This document shows, in pieces, positions 49,406 through 61,058 of a stretch of DNA of 64,000 nucleotides. Numbering within the stretch: the stretch's first letter is position 1; every line of letters begins with the position of its first letter. The notes beneath the pieces are model-generated. The model saw only the letters and a list, made by a program, of their open reading frames with translations. It did not search any database and was not told where the DNA came from. The translations under genes were made by a program, and so were the position numbers. Source of the DNA: Mycoplasmopsis equigenitalium (GTDB lineage: Bacteria; Bacillota_I; Bacilli_A; Mycoplasmatales; Metamycoplasmataceae); the NCBI RefSeq assembly GCF_024498255.1, contig NZ_CP101808.1, forward strand, positions 62,001-126,000. Reading direction: 5' to 3'.

Positions 49406-52400
49406 ATGACAAAACGCAAAATATTGCTACATAGTTTAATGATTCCAGTAGTTGCGGTTGGTGCTGTGGCATTTTCAGTGTCAGCAGGACAAACGCGAGG
49501 AGGAACTTCTAGTGTTCTTGATGATTATCTAGCCAAGGTAGCCACCTTAGAATATAAGGTAGATCCTGCTCCACAATCAATTACTTATGAAAATAAAGCG
49601 TTTATTATTAGCCAAGAAATCAATCTTCGTATTGATGCTAATAATACCGACGAATTTATTAACCCTCATATTCAAAACACACTTGCAATCAAACAATTGC
49701 AACTTACAACCAAAGAAGATGAAGGCATTACTAAGTTTTTAGTTGGTATTAAAGGCGGTACAGATGCTATTTCAAAAGAAATCGAAACAAAATATGCTAG
49801 CGAAATTTCGCAAAATGACTTTACTAAACACGATGCCTACACACTTATTGTTAGAGACAATGTTGTTGCTATTTTAGCAAAAGACAAACACGCACTTTTC
49901 CCAGCGTTTACAACTTTAAAGTGAGTCTTTGAAGAAGCAAACGGTTTAGCGATCAGAAACTTTGTTGTTAACGATTATGCTCACACCCAAATTCGTGGTT
50001 TTATCGAAGGTTACTATGGTATACCATGAAGCTGAGAAGATCGTAGATCATTAATGAAATTTGGTGGTAAATATAAAACTAATTCATATATTTACGCACC
50101 AAAAGACGATCCATACCATTCAAAAAAATGATATGAATTATATCCAAACGAACAATTAGAAGAAATTCGTAAAACTGTTCGTACTGGTCATGAAAATGGA
50201 GTATATTTTACTTGAACAGCACACCCTTGAATGTCATCTCAAAGAATTGACTTGAACAATAAATATGATGCTGAATTAGTAAGATTAAAAGCAAAATTCC
50301 AACAACTATATGATGCTGGAGTTAGACAGTTTGGAATTCAAGCTGATGACGTTGGTGGGGTAAGTCCTACAATCGTTGCAAAAATGATGACCGACCTTTA
50401 TGATTGAGGTAAGTCTGAAGGTCGTCAAGTTGTCGGATGGACTTTCTGTCCTGATAAATATGAAGGAACAGGAAGTACTTGGTCTGGTACAGTTGCAAGA
50501 CTTAAAGAATGACAATCAAAATTACCTTATGAAGATTTTCATATTTTCTATACCGGAAGCAGCGTTTTAGCGCCTGTTGCTCCTTACTCAACAAAATGAT
50601 GATATGATCAAACTCCAAGTGGTAAGAAAAGAGGTCCATTATTCTGACTTAACTGGCCTGTAAACGACCCCGATTATACAGCGCTCAACTTAGGGCCTGG
50701 TACAATGCTACAAAATGGAGTACAACCAGAACACTTATCAGGTGTTGTAACAAACCCAATGCAAGAAGCAGAGTTATCGAAAATTTCGGTTGCAGCAATT
50801 TCATCATACGCATGAAATATTACAGATTTCCGTGCTTGGGAATCGTGAGAAAAGAGCTTTGAAAAAATCGAACCCGATGCACCCGAAGCCTTAAGAAAAA
50901 TTGCATCTCACATTACTTCAACTAATAACCCAAACAACGGAATTAAAAATAGTGGTCGTTGAGGTGTAAGTATCAATGACGAGTCAAAACACATTCGTGA
51001 TGACTTAAATAAAATTGAAACCGATCGTTCTGCTAGTACATTTGTTGAAGAAACATTTAATAAAGTATTAAATGAAGCAAGAGAAATTCAAGCAGCTGTT
51101 GCTGAGTTTAATGCAAAGACCAAAAACGAAAAACTAAAACGTGAAGTGAAAGATTTTGGTATTTCACTTGATCTTCTAGCTAAAGCAATGGAACATGGTT
51201 TACTTGCTTTTAAAGAAGTAAGATTAAGAGAACTTGATACCGTAAATCACAAAGCCGGTGATGTTGAAAACGCAGCGGTTTACCACAAAACACTTGCTAA
51301 AAAATACTTTGAACAATCACAAAATATTTGAAGATCAGATATTTTACAAGGTTGAGCTAAAGGTAAAGGTTACCCTACAGAAAGTGTTAAGGTTAAACCA
51401 GGACGTGATTATTTATTCCCATTTGTTCAAAAATTATTAAATGACTGAACAACGATTGTTACTCCCGCTTCAAGTAGTATGCCAGGTAGCGGTATTTATA
51501 CAGGTCCAAGTAGTACTAATAAAATCACCCTCACACCATCTACAAACTTAAGACACTACGAAAGTAACACAATAGATAAAGCAGCTGATAATAATACGTC
51601 TACCAAGTTCTGGTCAGGTTCGGTCGCTACAGCAAACACTTCGTATTTCCTTTTAACATTTAGTAAAGCAGGAAATGTAAAATCAACCCAAATTTTTGGT
51701 GGTGAAAGCGCAATTAGTGGTGGCGACTGATTTACCAAAACCAAACTCGAGTACCAAACTACTGATGGTAATTGACACGAATGAGCTCAATTTACATCTC
51801 ATGAATTTGAAAAAACAGAAACATCCCCTCTTAAAGATGTAAAAGCATTGCGAATGACGCCATTAGAAGTCAACAGCAATTGAATCCAACTTCGTGAATG
51901 AAAAGTAACATTTGTTGATGTTACAGCTCCTGACCCAAGTAATTATCCATCACAAGTTAATACTAAACCATATTCAAATTTAGCAGATCCAAATAGTTAT
52001 GGTGCATTCAATTACTTGCCTTTATCAGCAACATTTGTTAAACCAAATACAGCAAAGCAAATTGTGTTGAATCAAAATGAATACTATGGAATTGCGCTTT
52101 CGAAAATTTCAGAAATAACAAGTGTTGTTAATGAAATAGCAGGAACAGGTACTCAAGATCTTAAACTTGAAGGTTCGGAAAACGAGCTTGTATGAGAAGA
52201 ATTTGATGCTGCAAGCGTTTCGGCTTCTGCATCGAAGAAATACCGTTACATTAGAATTATCAACAAAACAGCAAATCCAATTACATTTGATTTAAATAAC
52301 TTTAAACTAGTAATTAAAGATAATGTTATAAGTGATTTCACTGGTTGAAATTTAATTAAGAATGAATGAGGTACTGAGGCTGATGGTATGCTTCTATCAC

Positions 52401-54616
52401 ATCTATTAGATGGAGATATATCGACCCCTGCTAAATTAAATAGAAACCAAACAGCTGGCAATGAAATTATCGTTGATTTAATAAATCCAGTTGATGTAAA
52501 GAATTTCAAAATCTGACAACACAAAAATAATATCGACTACTTACGTGATGCAGAAATTTTCTTATCAGCTGATAATAATGATTACACAAAAGTTATTACT
52601 ATTGGTGATGGTCAACCAAACGCACAAGGTGATGGCGACTTAGCAGAAATTTATACCAAGAAACGTGGCGAATATAATTATTTAGAAGCTGCTGATCTTG
52701 ATTTAAAAGGTATTAGATATGTAAAAATTAGATTCACTGCTAGTTATTCATACCGTTGAGCACAACTCAATGAACTAGAATTTAATGATGAACTTCAATT
52801 GCCAATTGTAAATCATAAATATGTTTCAGCAGACTGAGAAGCTGAATCAAAACATTATGGCAAATTATTTGATGTTAATGGTGTCTTTGTTTCAGAAAAA
52901 GAAACCGGTAGTCTCGAAGTTAAAGCCGACAACTTAGAAGAAACAACATACAACACCCTTTGAATTCAACAAGAAGCTGGTTACATCTCAAATGCTAATG
53001 TGACATTAAAAGTATTTAATAAAGCCACTCAAGAAATTGAAGAAATTAATGCTGGTACACTTGCTGATGAAATTAATATTTTCAGAGTTGATGACACGAC
53101 ATATAATCTTCTCTCATATAAACTAGACTATACATCAAAATTACATATTAAACGTGTTGTAAAAACTAAAGATTCTACAGATCCAAACTATACAAACCTA
53201 GATGCAGAATTAACCAAAGAATCAACAATAAATAAAGAAAAATGAACAAAAAATCAAAAAGATGTTGTTAAACGTGTCGTTGATCGTGCAAAAGAAATGA
53301 AGGCAAAAAATCTTGGTACACAAGCAACAGTTGATTCGATAACAGCACAACTTAAATATTTATTAACCTACCCAGATCTAAAAGTTGATGTATCAGCTCT
53401 TGAAGCATTAGTTCTTAAAGATGCAAGTCTATATACACCTAAATCGTATGATGTATATCTAAGGGCATTCAATCTTGTTCAAGACGCACTAAAAGATAAA
53501 GAAAACTTAACAGCACACGAAGTTGAAGTTCTAACAACTAGAATTACTACTGCTGAAGCAGGATTAATTTATGAATTAAAAGAATACCAACTCGCATTAG
53601 AAGCATATGATACTCACCTTAACAATTTAAATACAATTCTTGAATCTGATTTCATAAGTGGTTACCAAGAATTTAAGACTGCTCTTGAAACACTTAAAAC
53701 AACATTAGATATTCCTAATACTGGCGAAGTTACTTCACCATTAACATTTAAAAAACAACGTGAACAACTTGAAGCAGCCTTTAAGAATCTTGTAGTTGAT
53801 AAAAATGTTGACACTTCAGAACTAAAAACAATTCAAGAAGAATTAGCATTATTAAAAGATACTGAAGTTGTTGAATGCGGTTTATCGAGTACACTTGATG
53901 CCCAAATCGAAAAAGAATTAGCTGATCTTGAAACCTATATTGTCAACCCAATTAAATCAAGATTATCTTCGGTTAAAACACACGGAGAAAACCTATTAAC
54001 TTCAGTAAAAGATCAAATTAAAACAAAACAAATTGAAGCTCTAAATAGTGTTCTAAGTGATGTATCTGCTTTAGAAACAAATAACAAAGTTGTAAACAAC
54101 CAAGCAAAAATTACCGAGCTAAAGAATAAAGTTACCGATAAAATTGCTAACTGAGAATCAATTAAAAATGGCCGTGATTCAATTAATGAATTTACTGCTG
54201 AATGCCAAAAATACTACAAACAAAATGAATTCTGATTAGAAGTAGAGCCAATTTATAAAAAATTAGAAGCAAAAATTTCAGAAAATAAAACATATGTAGA
54301 TAAATTAACAGACGAAAAATACAAAGATATCAGAAAAGAACTTGAATTACAAATCAAAGATAGTGAAGATGTTCTTAAGAACTTTGAAAGCGAATGAGAA
54401 ATTCAAGAAGCTCTAGTTAATTTAAGTATTAAAGAACAAGTTGCAAAAACTGTTGCGCCTATCCTTGACAAAGAGCAACCAAGCACACCAGCTCCAAGCG
54501 TAACAAAAAACACCAATGCAGTCAATGTTCTTCAAATCCTTTTATATACAGTCTTTACTATCACAATTATCGGTTTAGTTATTGTACTTATTTCTAAAGT
54601 AAGAAAAACTAAATAA
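49406..54616 (+). CDS. surface GH84 beta-N-acetylhexosaminidase/hyaluronidase-like protein
   Basis: 1736 aa. Signal peptide (1-27), an N-terminal helper domain (about 45-190), then the GH84 barrel: [18 protein letters not shown] (about 196-213) and the catalytic Asp pair in QADDVGG (314-315). Two F5/8-type C (CBM32-like) domains at about 705-835 and 990-1128; a FIVAR-like helical region (about 1285-1590, with [15 protein letters not shown]); a C-terminal membrane segment (about 1706-1727) with KVRKTK. The plan is that of clostridial NagH/NagJ. Known members remove O-GlcNAc or cleave hyaluronan; which applies here is open. Over forty UGA Trp. Faces nagE. Confidence 0.92.
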
Positions 54617-54618
54617 TA

Positions 54619-54664
54619 AAAATAAAAAATGAGGGCTATTAAAGTTCTCATTTTTTATTTTTTT
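54619..54664. terminator. bidirectional terminator
   Basis: Stem AAAAAATGAG / CTCATTTTTT with a loop of about 12 bases between the convergent GH84 gene and the PTS permease gene. Confidence 0.75.
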
Positions 54665-54668
54665 TAGA

Positions 54669-56282
54669 TTAATCTAAAGGTTCACCGATGTGTGATTTGA
54701 TTTCGTTGTTAACGTTTTCAACATGAACACCAACTACAGCGTGCACGTATGTATCTGAAACTCTTTTAACACCGATTACACCACCTTTTTTAAGAAGGGT
54801 TTCATCAATCTTGCTTCCATCTTTAAGGGTGTATCTTAATCTTGTTGAACAGTTTTGGTAATCAACAATGTTGTCTCAACCACCAAAACCTTTAACGATG
54901 AATTTTGCTTTTTGTGAGAAACCACCAGCAGTTGCTTGTTCTACTTGTGTATCTTCTTCACTTTCAATTCTACCTGCACCACGCCCTGGGGTAGCAAGGT
55001 TTAGTTTTTTGATCATAAATCATGTTAAGAAGTAGTATACAGTAGCAGTAACAGCACCAATTGGTAATAATCATAATGGGTGTCTAATTACAGCTTCAAA
55101 TCCTGTGTAGTTTGCATCGATAATTGCAAGTGATTTAGGGAAACTTAGTAAGTAGTCGAATAGACCTGCTGAGAAACCAAAACCAATTTGAATACCGAAT
55201 AGTCCCACAATAAATCCAAATAATCCGGTTAATAATGCGTGAATACCATATAGTAATGGTGATACGAATAAGAATGCGAATTCGATTGGTTCAGTAATAC
55301 CGGTTAAGAATGAAACAACAGCAGCACTACCAAATAATTCTATAACACGACGTTTTTGTTCTTTATCATCAGCTGTTACATAGAATGCTGCAACCATTGC
55401 TGGAAGACCAAACATCATTACTGGGAAGAAACCTGATTGGAATGTTCCGGCAGTGTTACCTTCTGGAACACCATTTAAGAAAATAAAGATATCACCAAAT
55501 ACATCTTTACCATCAGCTGTAAGGTGATGTCCTAATTGGAATCAGAAGATGTTGTTAGGAATATGGTGTAGACCAAATGGGATAAGTAGACGGTTAAGAA
55601 TACCATATACACCCATAATTCCAGCGTTTGCATAACGGTTACCTGTTGCGTCTCCAAGCGCTTTTGAAACTATATAAATCACGTAAGCGATTCATGGGAA
55701 TACAAGCGCTCAAACAAAGCTCAAGATTAAGATCGAGAAGATTGCAAGCACTGGTACTAATCTACGACCTGAGAAGAAACCAAGTACTTTTGGTAATTCA
55801 ACAGATCTTGAATTGTTGTAAATTACTGAAACTAAAATTCCGGCGAGAATCCCGTTAAGGACGTTTGCTGACATAATAGCATCATATTTGTTGCCTAGTA
55901 AACCACCGAATCCTTTAGCAGCTGCGCCTTTGAATTGAATGTTTCCGTAGAAAACATCTACCAAGTTTGCGCCACCTTGTTTAAGAAGCGCCATTAACAA
56001 TAGCATACCAATAAGTCCAGCAAATGCGGCTTCGCCCCGGTTATCTTTTGATAAACCAAAGGCAATTCCGACTGCGAAGAGAATTGGTAAGTTGTCAAAG
56101 ACAATTGAACCACCCGTTATTACAAATTGTTGAACGAATTTAGAAAATGTAGTAGCGGTTGGAATTTCTGCTCCGACACGGAGCAAGATTGCAGCGATAG
56201 GTAATACCGCAATTGGAAACATAAGTGCTTTACCAAGGTCACCAACATAGTTAAGAATTTTTTTACCGACTGATTTAGCCAT
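54669..56282 (-). CDS. PTS EIICB permease, glucose/N-acetylglucosamine type
   Basis: 537 aa. The EIIC domain (residues about 1-430, ten hydrophobic segments) has FDNLPILFAVGIAFGLSKDNRGEAAFAGL, the GLHHIPNNIFWFQLG segment and GITEPIEFAF, which binds the sugar. The EIIB domain (about 455-537) carries the phosphorylated Cys in NCSTRLRYTL. There is no EIIA domain, so it needs a separate EIIA such as crr at 33.4 kb. The long DNRGEAAFAG-type sequence fits the GlcNAc branch, and the neighbouring GH84 supports that, but glucose is possible. The start overlaps the small upstream gene (TAATG). Confidence 0.9.
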
Positions 56283-56545
56283 TATTTAACCTCCTTAGCT
56301 TTGCGTTTGTTAAGGAAGGAGAAAACAACAGTCACGGTAACGCTAGCGATTAATAGGAAAAGAAAAATTAGTGATAGAGCAGCTACTAAGTTGTTGCCAG
56401 CTTCTTGTCCCATGCCATCGTCAGCTAAAATTTTTGTTTTAAAAGCAAAGACAACAATTAAACCAAGCATTCAAATCCCGGTTGTAGCTCAAACAATAAT
56501 TTGAACTAATTTGTCAATGCTTCAAAAGTTTTTTGAACTTGACAT
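56282..56545 (-). CDS. small membrane protein coupled to the PTS permease
   Basis: 87 aa with two hydrophobic segments (about residues 17-37 and 52-74) joined by an acidic Gly/Asn loop (DDGMGQEAGNN), and a basic C-terminus. Three or more Trp are UGA. The ATG follows GGAGG; its stop overlaps the permease start as TAATG, so both come from one mRNA. I do not recognise a family. It may be a permease accessory or assembly factor, but nothing in the sequence proves this. Confidence 0.78.
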
Positions 56546-56560
56546 TTTACCTCCATTTTT

Positions 56561-56586
56561 TAGTATATATTAAGTCACATATACTA
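56561..56586 (-). promoter_or_regulatory. promoter dyad of the PTS operon
   Basis: Inverted repeat TAGTATAT-N10-ATATACTA. On the minus strand its downstream arm contains TATACT, a good -10 box about 20 bases before the ATG at 56545, so the dyad covers the promoter and could be an operator. Confidence 0.4.
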
Positions 56587-56723
56587 TTAAAATTATATTT
56601 ATACTTACGTGCCGAACCAAGAAAAAAGTAGTCGGCATATGGAAATTTCCACATTTTGCTCGGATTTTGCTTATTTTTTGTTAAAAATAAGAAAAAATTT
56701 ACCCAATTAGTTAAGTAATAAAA

Positions 56724-56764
56724 TTAGCAGTTAAATGATTAGAGTGCTAATTTTGTGCTATAAT
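56724..56764 (+). promoter_or_regulatory. CIRCE operator and promoter of clpB
   Basis: TTAGCAGTT-N9-GAGTGCTAA at 56724-56750: the right arm matches the CIRCE consensus perfectly, the left arm has three changes at its inner end. TATAAT follows at 56759-56764. CIRCE is the binding site of the heat-shock repressor HrcA; its place over the -35 region implies repression of clpB at normal temperature. Confidence 0.82.
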
Positions 56765-56785
56765 AAGTGCAAATGGAGGTAGAAT

Positions 56786-58933
56786 ATGGACTTTGATTTT
56801 GAGGATATTTTAGAAAAATTTGTTAAAAATAACGACTCCGGAAACAAAAAAAAATCAAGTGTACTTGCAAAGTATGGACGCAATTTAACTGATTTGGCTT
56901 TACAAAACAAGCTTGAACCAGTTATTAATCGTGATGATGAAATTCGGAGAATGATTCGGATTCTTTCACGTAAAACAAAAAATAACCCCGTGCTTGTAGG
57001 TGAACCTGGTGTTGGTAAGACCGCGATTGTTGAAGGATTAGCGAAGAAAATTGCTGAAAATAATGTTCCAGAAAATTTGAAAGGTCGTGAAATTTATGAA
57101 ATTGATCTTCCGCAAATTATTGCGGGGGCAAGTTTTCAAGGTCAATTTGAAAAACGTCTTAAAGATATTTTAAAAGAAATTGAAGACTCGAATGGCGATA
57201 TTATTGTCTTTATCGACGAGATTCATATGCTTGTTGGTACAGGGAAAAACGCGCAAGGTGGAATGGATGCCGCCAACATTATTAAACCATTAATGGCGCG
57301 CGGGAAAATGCACTTAATTGGTGCCACAACTTATGATGAATATCGTAAGTATATTGAAACTGACCCAGCACTTGAGCGTCGTATGCAACCAATTCAAGTT
57401 GAAGAACCAAGTGTTGAGGACACCATCACAATTTTAAGAGGGATTAAAGAAAGATTCGAAACATATCATAGCGTTAAGATTACTGACGACGCTCTTGTTG
57501 CTGCAGCAAAATTAAGCTGTAGATATATTAGCGATCGTTTTTTACCAGATAAAGCAATCGACTTAATTGATGAAGCAGCATCAACAATTAAAACCGAAAT
57601 GAACTATCAGCCCGAAGAGCTTGAAAAAGCCGAACTTGAAAAAGCGCATCTAGAAATGGAAAAAGAAGCGATTAAAAAAGATGCTGATAAGAAGAAAAGA
57701 TACGATGAAGTTGTTGCTCGTATTAAACAAGTTGATGGTGTTGTTGCCCATCTTAAAGATGAATGACAAAAGGAAAAATTACAACTTGAAAAGTTATCAA
57801 AATTAAATAAAAAACTTGATGATTTAAAACATATGATGAATCTTTATAGAACTGAGGGGAATTTTGCTGATGCCTCAAAAATTATGTATAAAGATATTCC
57901 AGACACGGAAAAAGAAATTGAGAAATTAAAAAGTAAAAGTAAAAAAGAGCTTGTTAAAGAAACTGTAACTGAAGAGGAAATTGCTCAGATTATTTCTAAA
58001 TGAACTAAAATTCCAATTACTAAATTATTAGAAGCCGAAAAAGACAAAGTGTTAAATTTAGAAAGTATTTTAGCTAAAAGAGTTAAAGGACAAAACGAAG
58101 CAGTTGAGGCAGTTGCTAAAGCAATTGTGCGAGCAAAAGCAAATGTTAACGATCCAAATCGTCCATTTGCAAGCTTCTTGTTTATGGGGCCAACAGGTGT
58201 TGGAAAAACTGAATTAGCAAGAACTTTAGCGTACGCGCTATTTGACTCAGAAAAACAGATGATTAGACTTGATATGTCAGAGTATATGGAAAAACATAGC
58301 GTTTCAAAAATTCTGGGGGCGCCTCCAGGGTATGTTGGCTTTGATCAAGGGGGTCAACTAACTGAAAAAATTCGAAAAAATCCATACACAGTTTTATTAT
58401 TTGATGAAATTGAGAAAGCTCACCCAGATGTTCTTAATATTCTTTTACAATTGCTAGATAATGGTCAAATTACCGATGCAAAAGGAAGAACAATTAACTG
58501 CAGAAACCTTATCGTAATTATGACATCAAACCTTGGTAGTGATTTGATTTTAAATAATGAATTTGACCTTAAAAAACATAAAGATATTTTATTAAAATCG
58601 TTTAAACCCGAGTTCATTAACCGAATTGATGAGATTATTACTTTCAATGCTTTAGACAATACAACTATCCGCAATATTACGGCACTAGAACTAGAAAAAC
58701 TAACAGCCAGAATTCAACAAAATTCAGCAATTTCTGTTGAATTTGATTGAAAAGTGTTAGATTTTGTCTCAAAAAATGCATACGATTCACAGTTTGGTGC
58801 ACGACCAATTAAACGCTTTATTCAAAATAATTTAGAAAGTTTTATAGCATACAAAATTATTGACGAAACACTCAAACCAAATAAACAATATAAAATTACA
58901 TACGAGAACGACAAACTTGTAATAAAAAAATAG
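56786..58933 (+). CDS. clpB: disaggregase ClpB, short form without the N domain
   Basis: Hexameric AAA+ chaperone that, with DnaK, rescues aggregated proteins. 715 aa. First AAA+ module: [17 protein letters not shown] and sensor; a middle coiled-coil domain of about 110 residues (approx. 285-400, shorter than in E. coli but present); second module: [24 protein letters not shown], and the GAPPGYVG pore loop. The 150-residue substrate-binding N domain is missing: the protein starts about 20 residues before [12 protein letters not shown] follows GGAGG. Controlled by CIRCE. Confidence 0.95.
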
Positions 58934-58955
58934 CATTAAGTTGCTATTTTTTTGT
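58924..58955. terminator. bidirectional terminator
   Basis: Stem AAAAAAATAGCA / TGCTATTTTTTT with a 6-base loop. It overlaps the stop codons of both convergent genes (clpB and galU). Confidence 0.85.
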
Positions 58956-59825
58956 TTTGATAAATTCTGAAATTTTAGTATTTAAATCTTCATCATCACT
59001 ACGAAGTGCGTAGTCAATGTTAGCTTTGACGAAACCTGTTGGGTTTCCTAAATCGTATCTTGTTCCTTTAATTGTTAAAGCATAAATATCTTGTTTTTTA
59101 AGAATTTCTTTAAAAGCATCTACAACTTGAATTTCTTCACCTTTGTATTCTTGTTTTTTGAGTTCGTTCATAAATTCAGGGGTGAATACATAACGACCCA
59201 TAATTGCTTTTGTGGAAGGCGCGTGTTCAGGTTTTGGTTTTTCAACACCATCAACTATTTTAAAGAACTCATTATCTTTTTCATTAGCATTCACTGGTTT
59301 AACAACGCCATATTTTGATGTTTCTTTTAGTGGAACATCTTGGACACCAATAATTGTAGAGTTGGTTTTTTCGTAAAGATCAATTAATTGTCCAATAGCA
59401 GGTTTTTCTGGAGAGTAAATTAAATCATCTCCTAAAATAACTGCATAAGGTTCGGTTGCTGTTTCATATTTAATTGCTGTAGCGATCGCATGACCTAATC
59501 CAAGCTGCGCATCCTGAATAATTACGTGAATGTTTTTGTAAAGATTTGTCTTTTTGACTTCTTTAAGTAGTTCTAGTTTTTGTTTGTCTTTTAGTTCGTT
59601 TTCAAGTTCAACATTTCTTTTAAAGTATTCGTAAATTTCGTGTTTTCTTTCTGCTAGAATTAAGAAAATTTCTTCGATGCCTGCTGCATTTGCTTCTTCG
59701 ATTAAATAAGAAATTGCTGGCTTATTTAAAATAGGGAGTAATTCTTTATGAACAATCTTAGTAAATGGGAGAAATCTAGTTCCTCATCCAGCGGCAGGAA
59801 TAATTAATTTTTTCACTTTTGCCAT
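58944..59825 (-). CDS. galU: UTP-glucose-1-phosphate uridylyltransferase
   Basis: Makes UDP-glucose for glycolipids or capsular polysaccharide. IIPAAGWGTRFLPFTK at the N-terminus binds the nucleotide (Trp is UGA in place of the usual Leu/Tyr position), KELLPILNKPAISYLIEEA follows, then QDAQLGLGHAI, VILGDDLIY and the GRYVFTPE and RYDLGNPTGFVKANI segments. 293 aa, full length. The ATG 59825 is 7 bases after AAAGG; another ATG one codon earlier is possible. Confidence 0.95.
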
Positions 59826-59890
59826 CATTTAGCCTTTCTGTTTTAATTGTGCGTAATCATAATTATAAATTATTTGTCATGTAATAATTG

Positions 59891-59902
59891 TATAATCTTT
59901 GC
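59891..59902 (+). promoter_or_regulatory. -10 box directly before ATG (leaderless pattern)
   Basis: TATAAT at 59891-59896, six bases (CTTTGC) before the ATG of the NusB-like gene at 59903; no Shine-Dalgarno sequence. The spacer is almost the same as that at 5205-5210 (TTTTGC). Confidence 0.6.
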
Positions 59903-60331
59903 ATGACAACTAAAAAAACTGCACGTGAACACCGTTATGATTTGATTACTATCGTTTATCAAAACGAATTACTTGGTAAAAAAATGAATTCAAAAGCGAT
60001 TTTTGAGGAGTTTGATATGTTAACTACTTTTCAAATTAAACAGATCGAAGTAATCGAAGACAAATACCTTTTTATCACAAGTATTATTAAACACTATCTT
60101 TTAGAAACATGAAAATGAGAAAAACTTAGTTGTTTACTAAGAGCAATTTTAATTGTTGGTGTTGCTGAATTGATTTATGCAAATCCAAAGATTGTCATTA
60201 ATGAGATGATTGAAATCGCTAAAGATTACGATTTTGATGACAAGCAAGTGAAATTTATCAATGCAATTCTAGATAAAATCAGTAAAAATATTGAATATTT
60301 AAAAACGAAAAATGAAAATCAAGTTAATTAA
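59903..60331 (+). CDS. nusB: NusB-like antitermination factor
   Basis: 142 aa, all helical. TAREHRYDLITIVYQNELL at the N-terminus is the RxxRxxAlqxLY segment of NusB, and LSCLLRAILIVGVAELIYANPKIVINEMIEIAKDY followed by KFINAILDKI is the typical C-terminal part. NusB with NusE binds boxA RNA in rRNA operons to suppress termination. Internal UGA Trp near residue 70. Overlaps tlyA by 20 bases. Confidence 0.88.
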
Positions 60332-61058
60332 TTATGTGGATCAAATAATTCAGGATTTTAAAAAGTCACAAGGATTAATTCTTAGTGGCCGCGTTTTTAT
60401 TAATAATGAAAAGGCTACATCACTAAACGTTTTAGTTAGAGAAAAAGATAAAGTAGAAATTTTGCAAAAAGAACATTATGTTTCTCGCGGTGCTTATAAG
60501 CTTTTACATGCGATTGAAACATGAAAATTAGATTTTAAAGATAAAGTTGTAATTGATATTGGTTCTTCGACTGGCGGATTTACTCAAGTTTCACTTGAAC
60601 AAGGAGCTAAAACTGTTTATTGCGTTGATTCCGGGACGAATCAATTGGACTATAATTTAAGACAGGATGCAAGAACAATTGTGTTAGAAAACACAAACCT
60701 TAAAATTCTCGATCAAAATTTAATTCCAGATGCAATTGATTTTATTGTTTGTGATGTTTCCTTTATTAGTTTGAGAGAAGTTTTCAAGGTTGCAAAACTT
60801 TTTAAATCGAAACATCTAGAATTAATTTTGCTTATCAAGCCACAGTTTGAGGCGCTAAAAGAATTTGTGGAAGACAAAGGTGTGGTACCTGTTAAATTTC
60901 ACAATGAAATTATTGAAAAAGTCAAGAATTATGACAAAGATAATTTTGCTTTTATTGCTCTTGAAACAAGTCCTATTCTTGGTAAAAAATCAAAAAATAC
61001 AGAATACTTAGCTCACTTTATTCGGAAGGAAAAAAATGAATCATCAAGAAATTGTTAA
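60312..61058 (+). CDS. tlyA: TlyA family rRNA 2'-O-methyltransferase
   Basis: 248 aa. S4 RNA-binding domain (about residues 1-60, SGRVFINNEKATSLNVLVREKD) followed by YVSRGAYKLLHAIE and an FtsJ-like Rossmann fold with the SAM motif VIDIGSSTGGFTQVSL and the catalytic region CDVSFISLREV, then LIKPQFEA. Family members methylate C residues in 16S/23S rRNA and were first called hemolysins; the hemolysin label should not be taken as a function. Overlaps sufS by 23 bases. Confidence 0.92.

Noticed and set aside
53250-54170. Separate coiled-coil protein genes in the 3' third of the GH84 gene.
   Set aside because: The breaks are UGA codons read as Trp; the frame is continuous from 49406 to 54616.
60312-61058. 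Hemolysin.
   Set aside because: The TlyA family carries that name for historical reasons; the S4 and FtsJ-type domains point to rRNA methylation.
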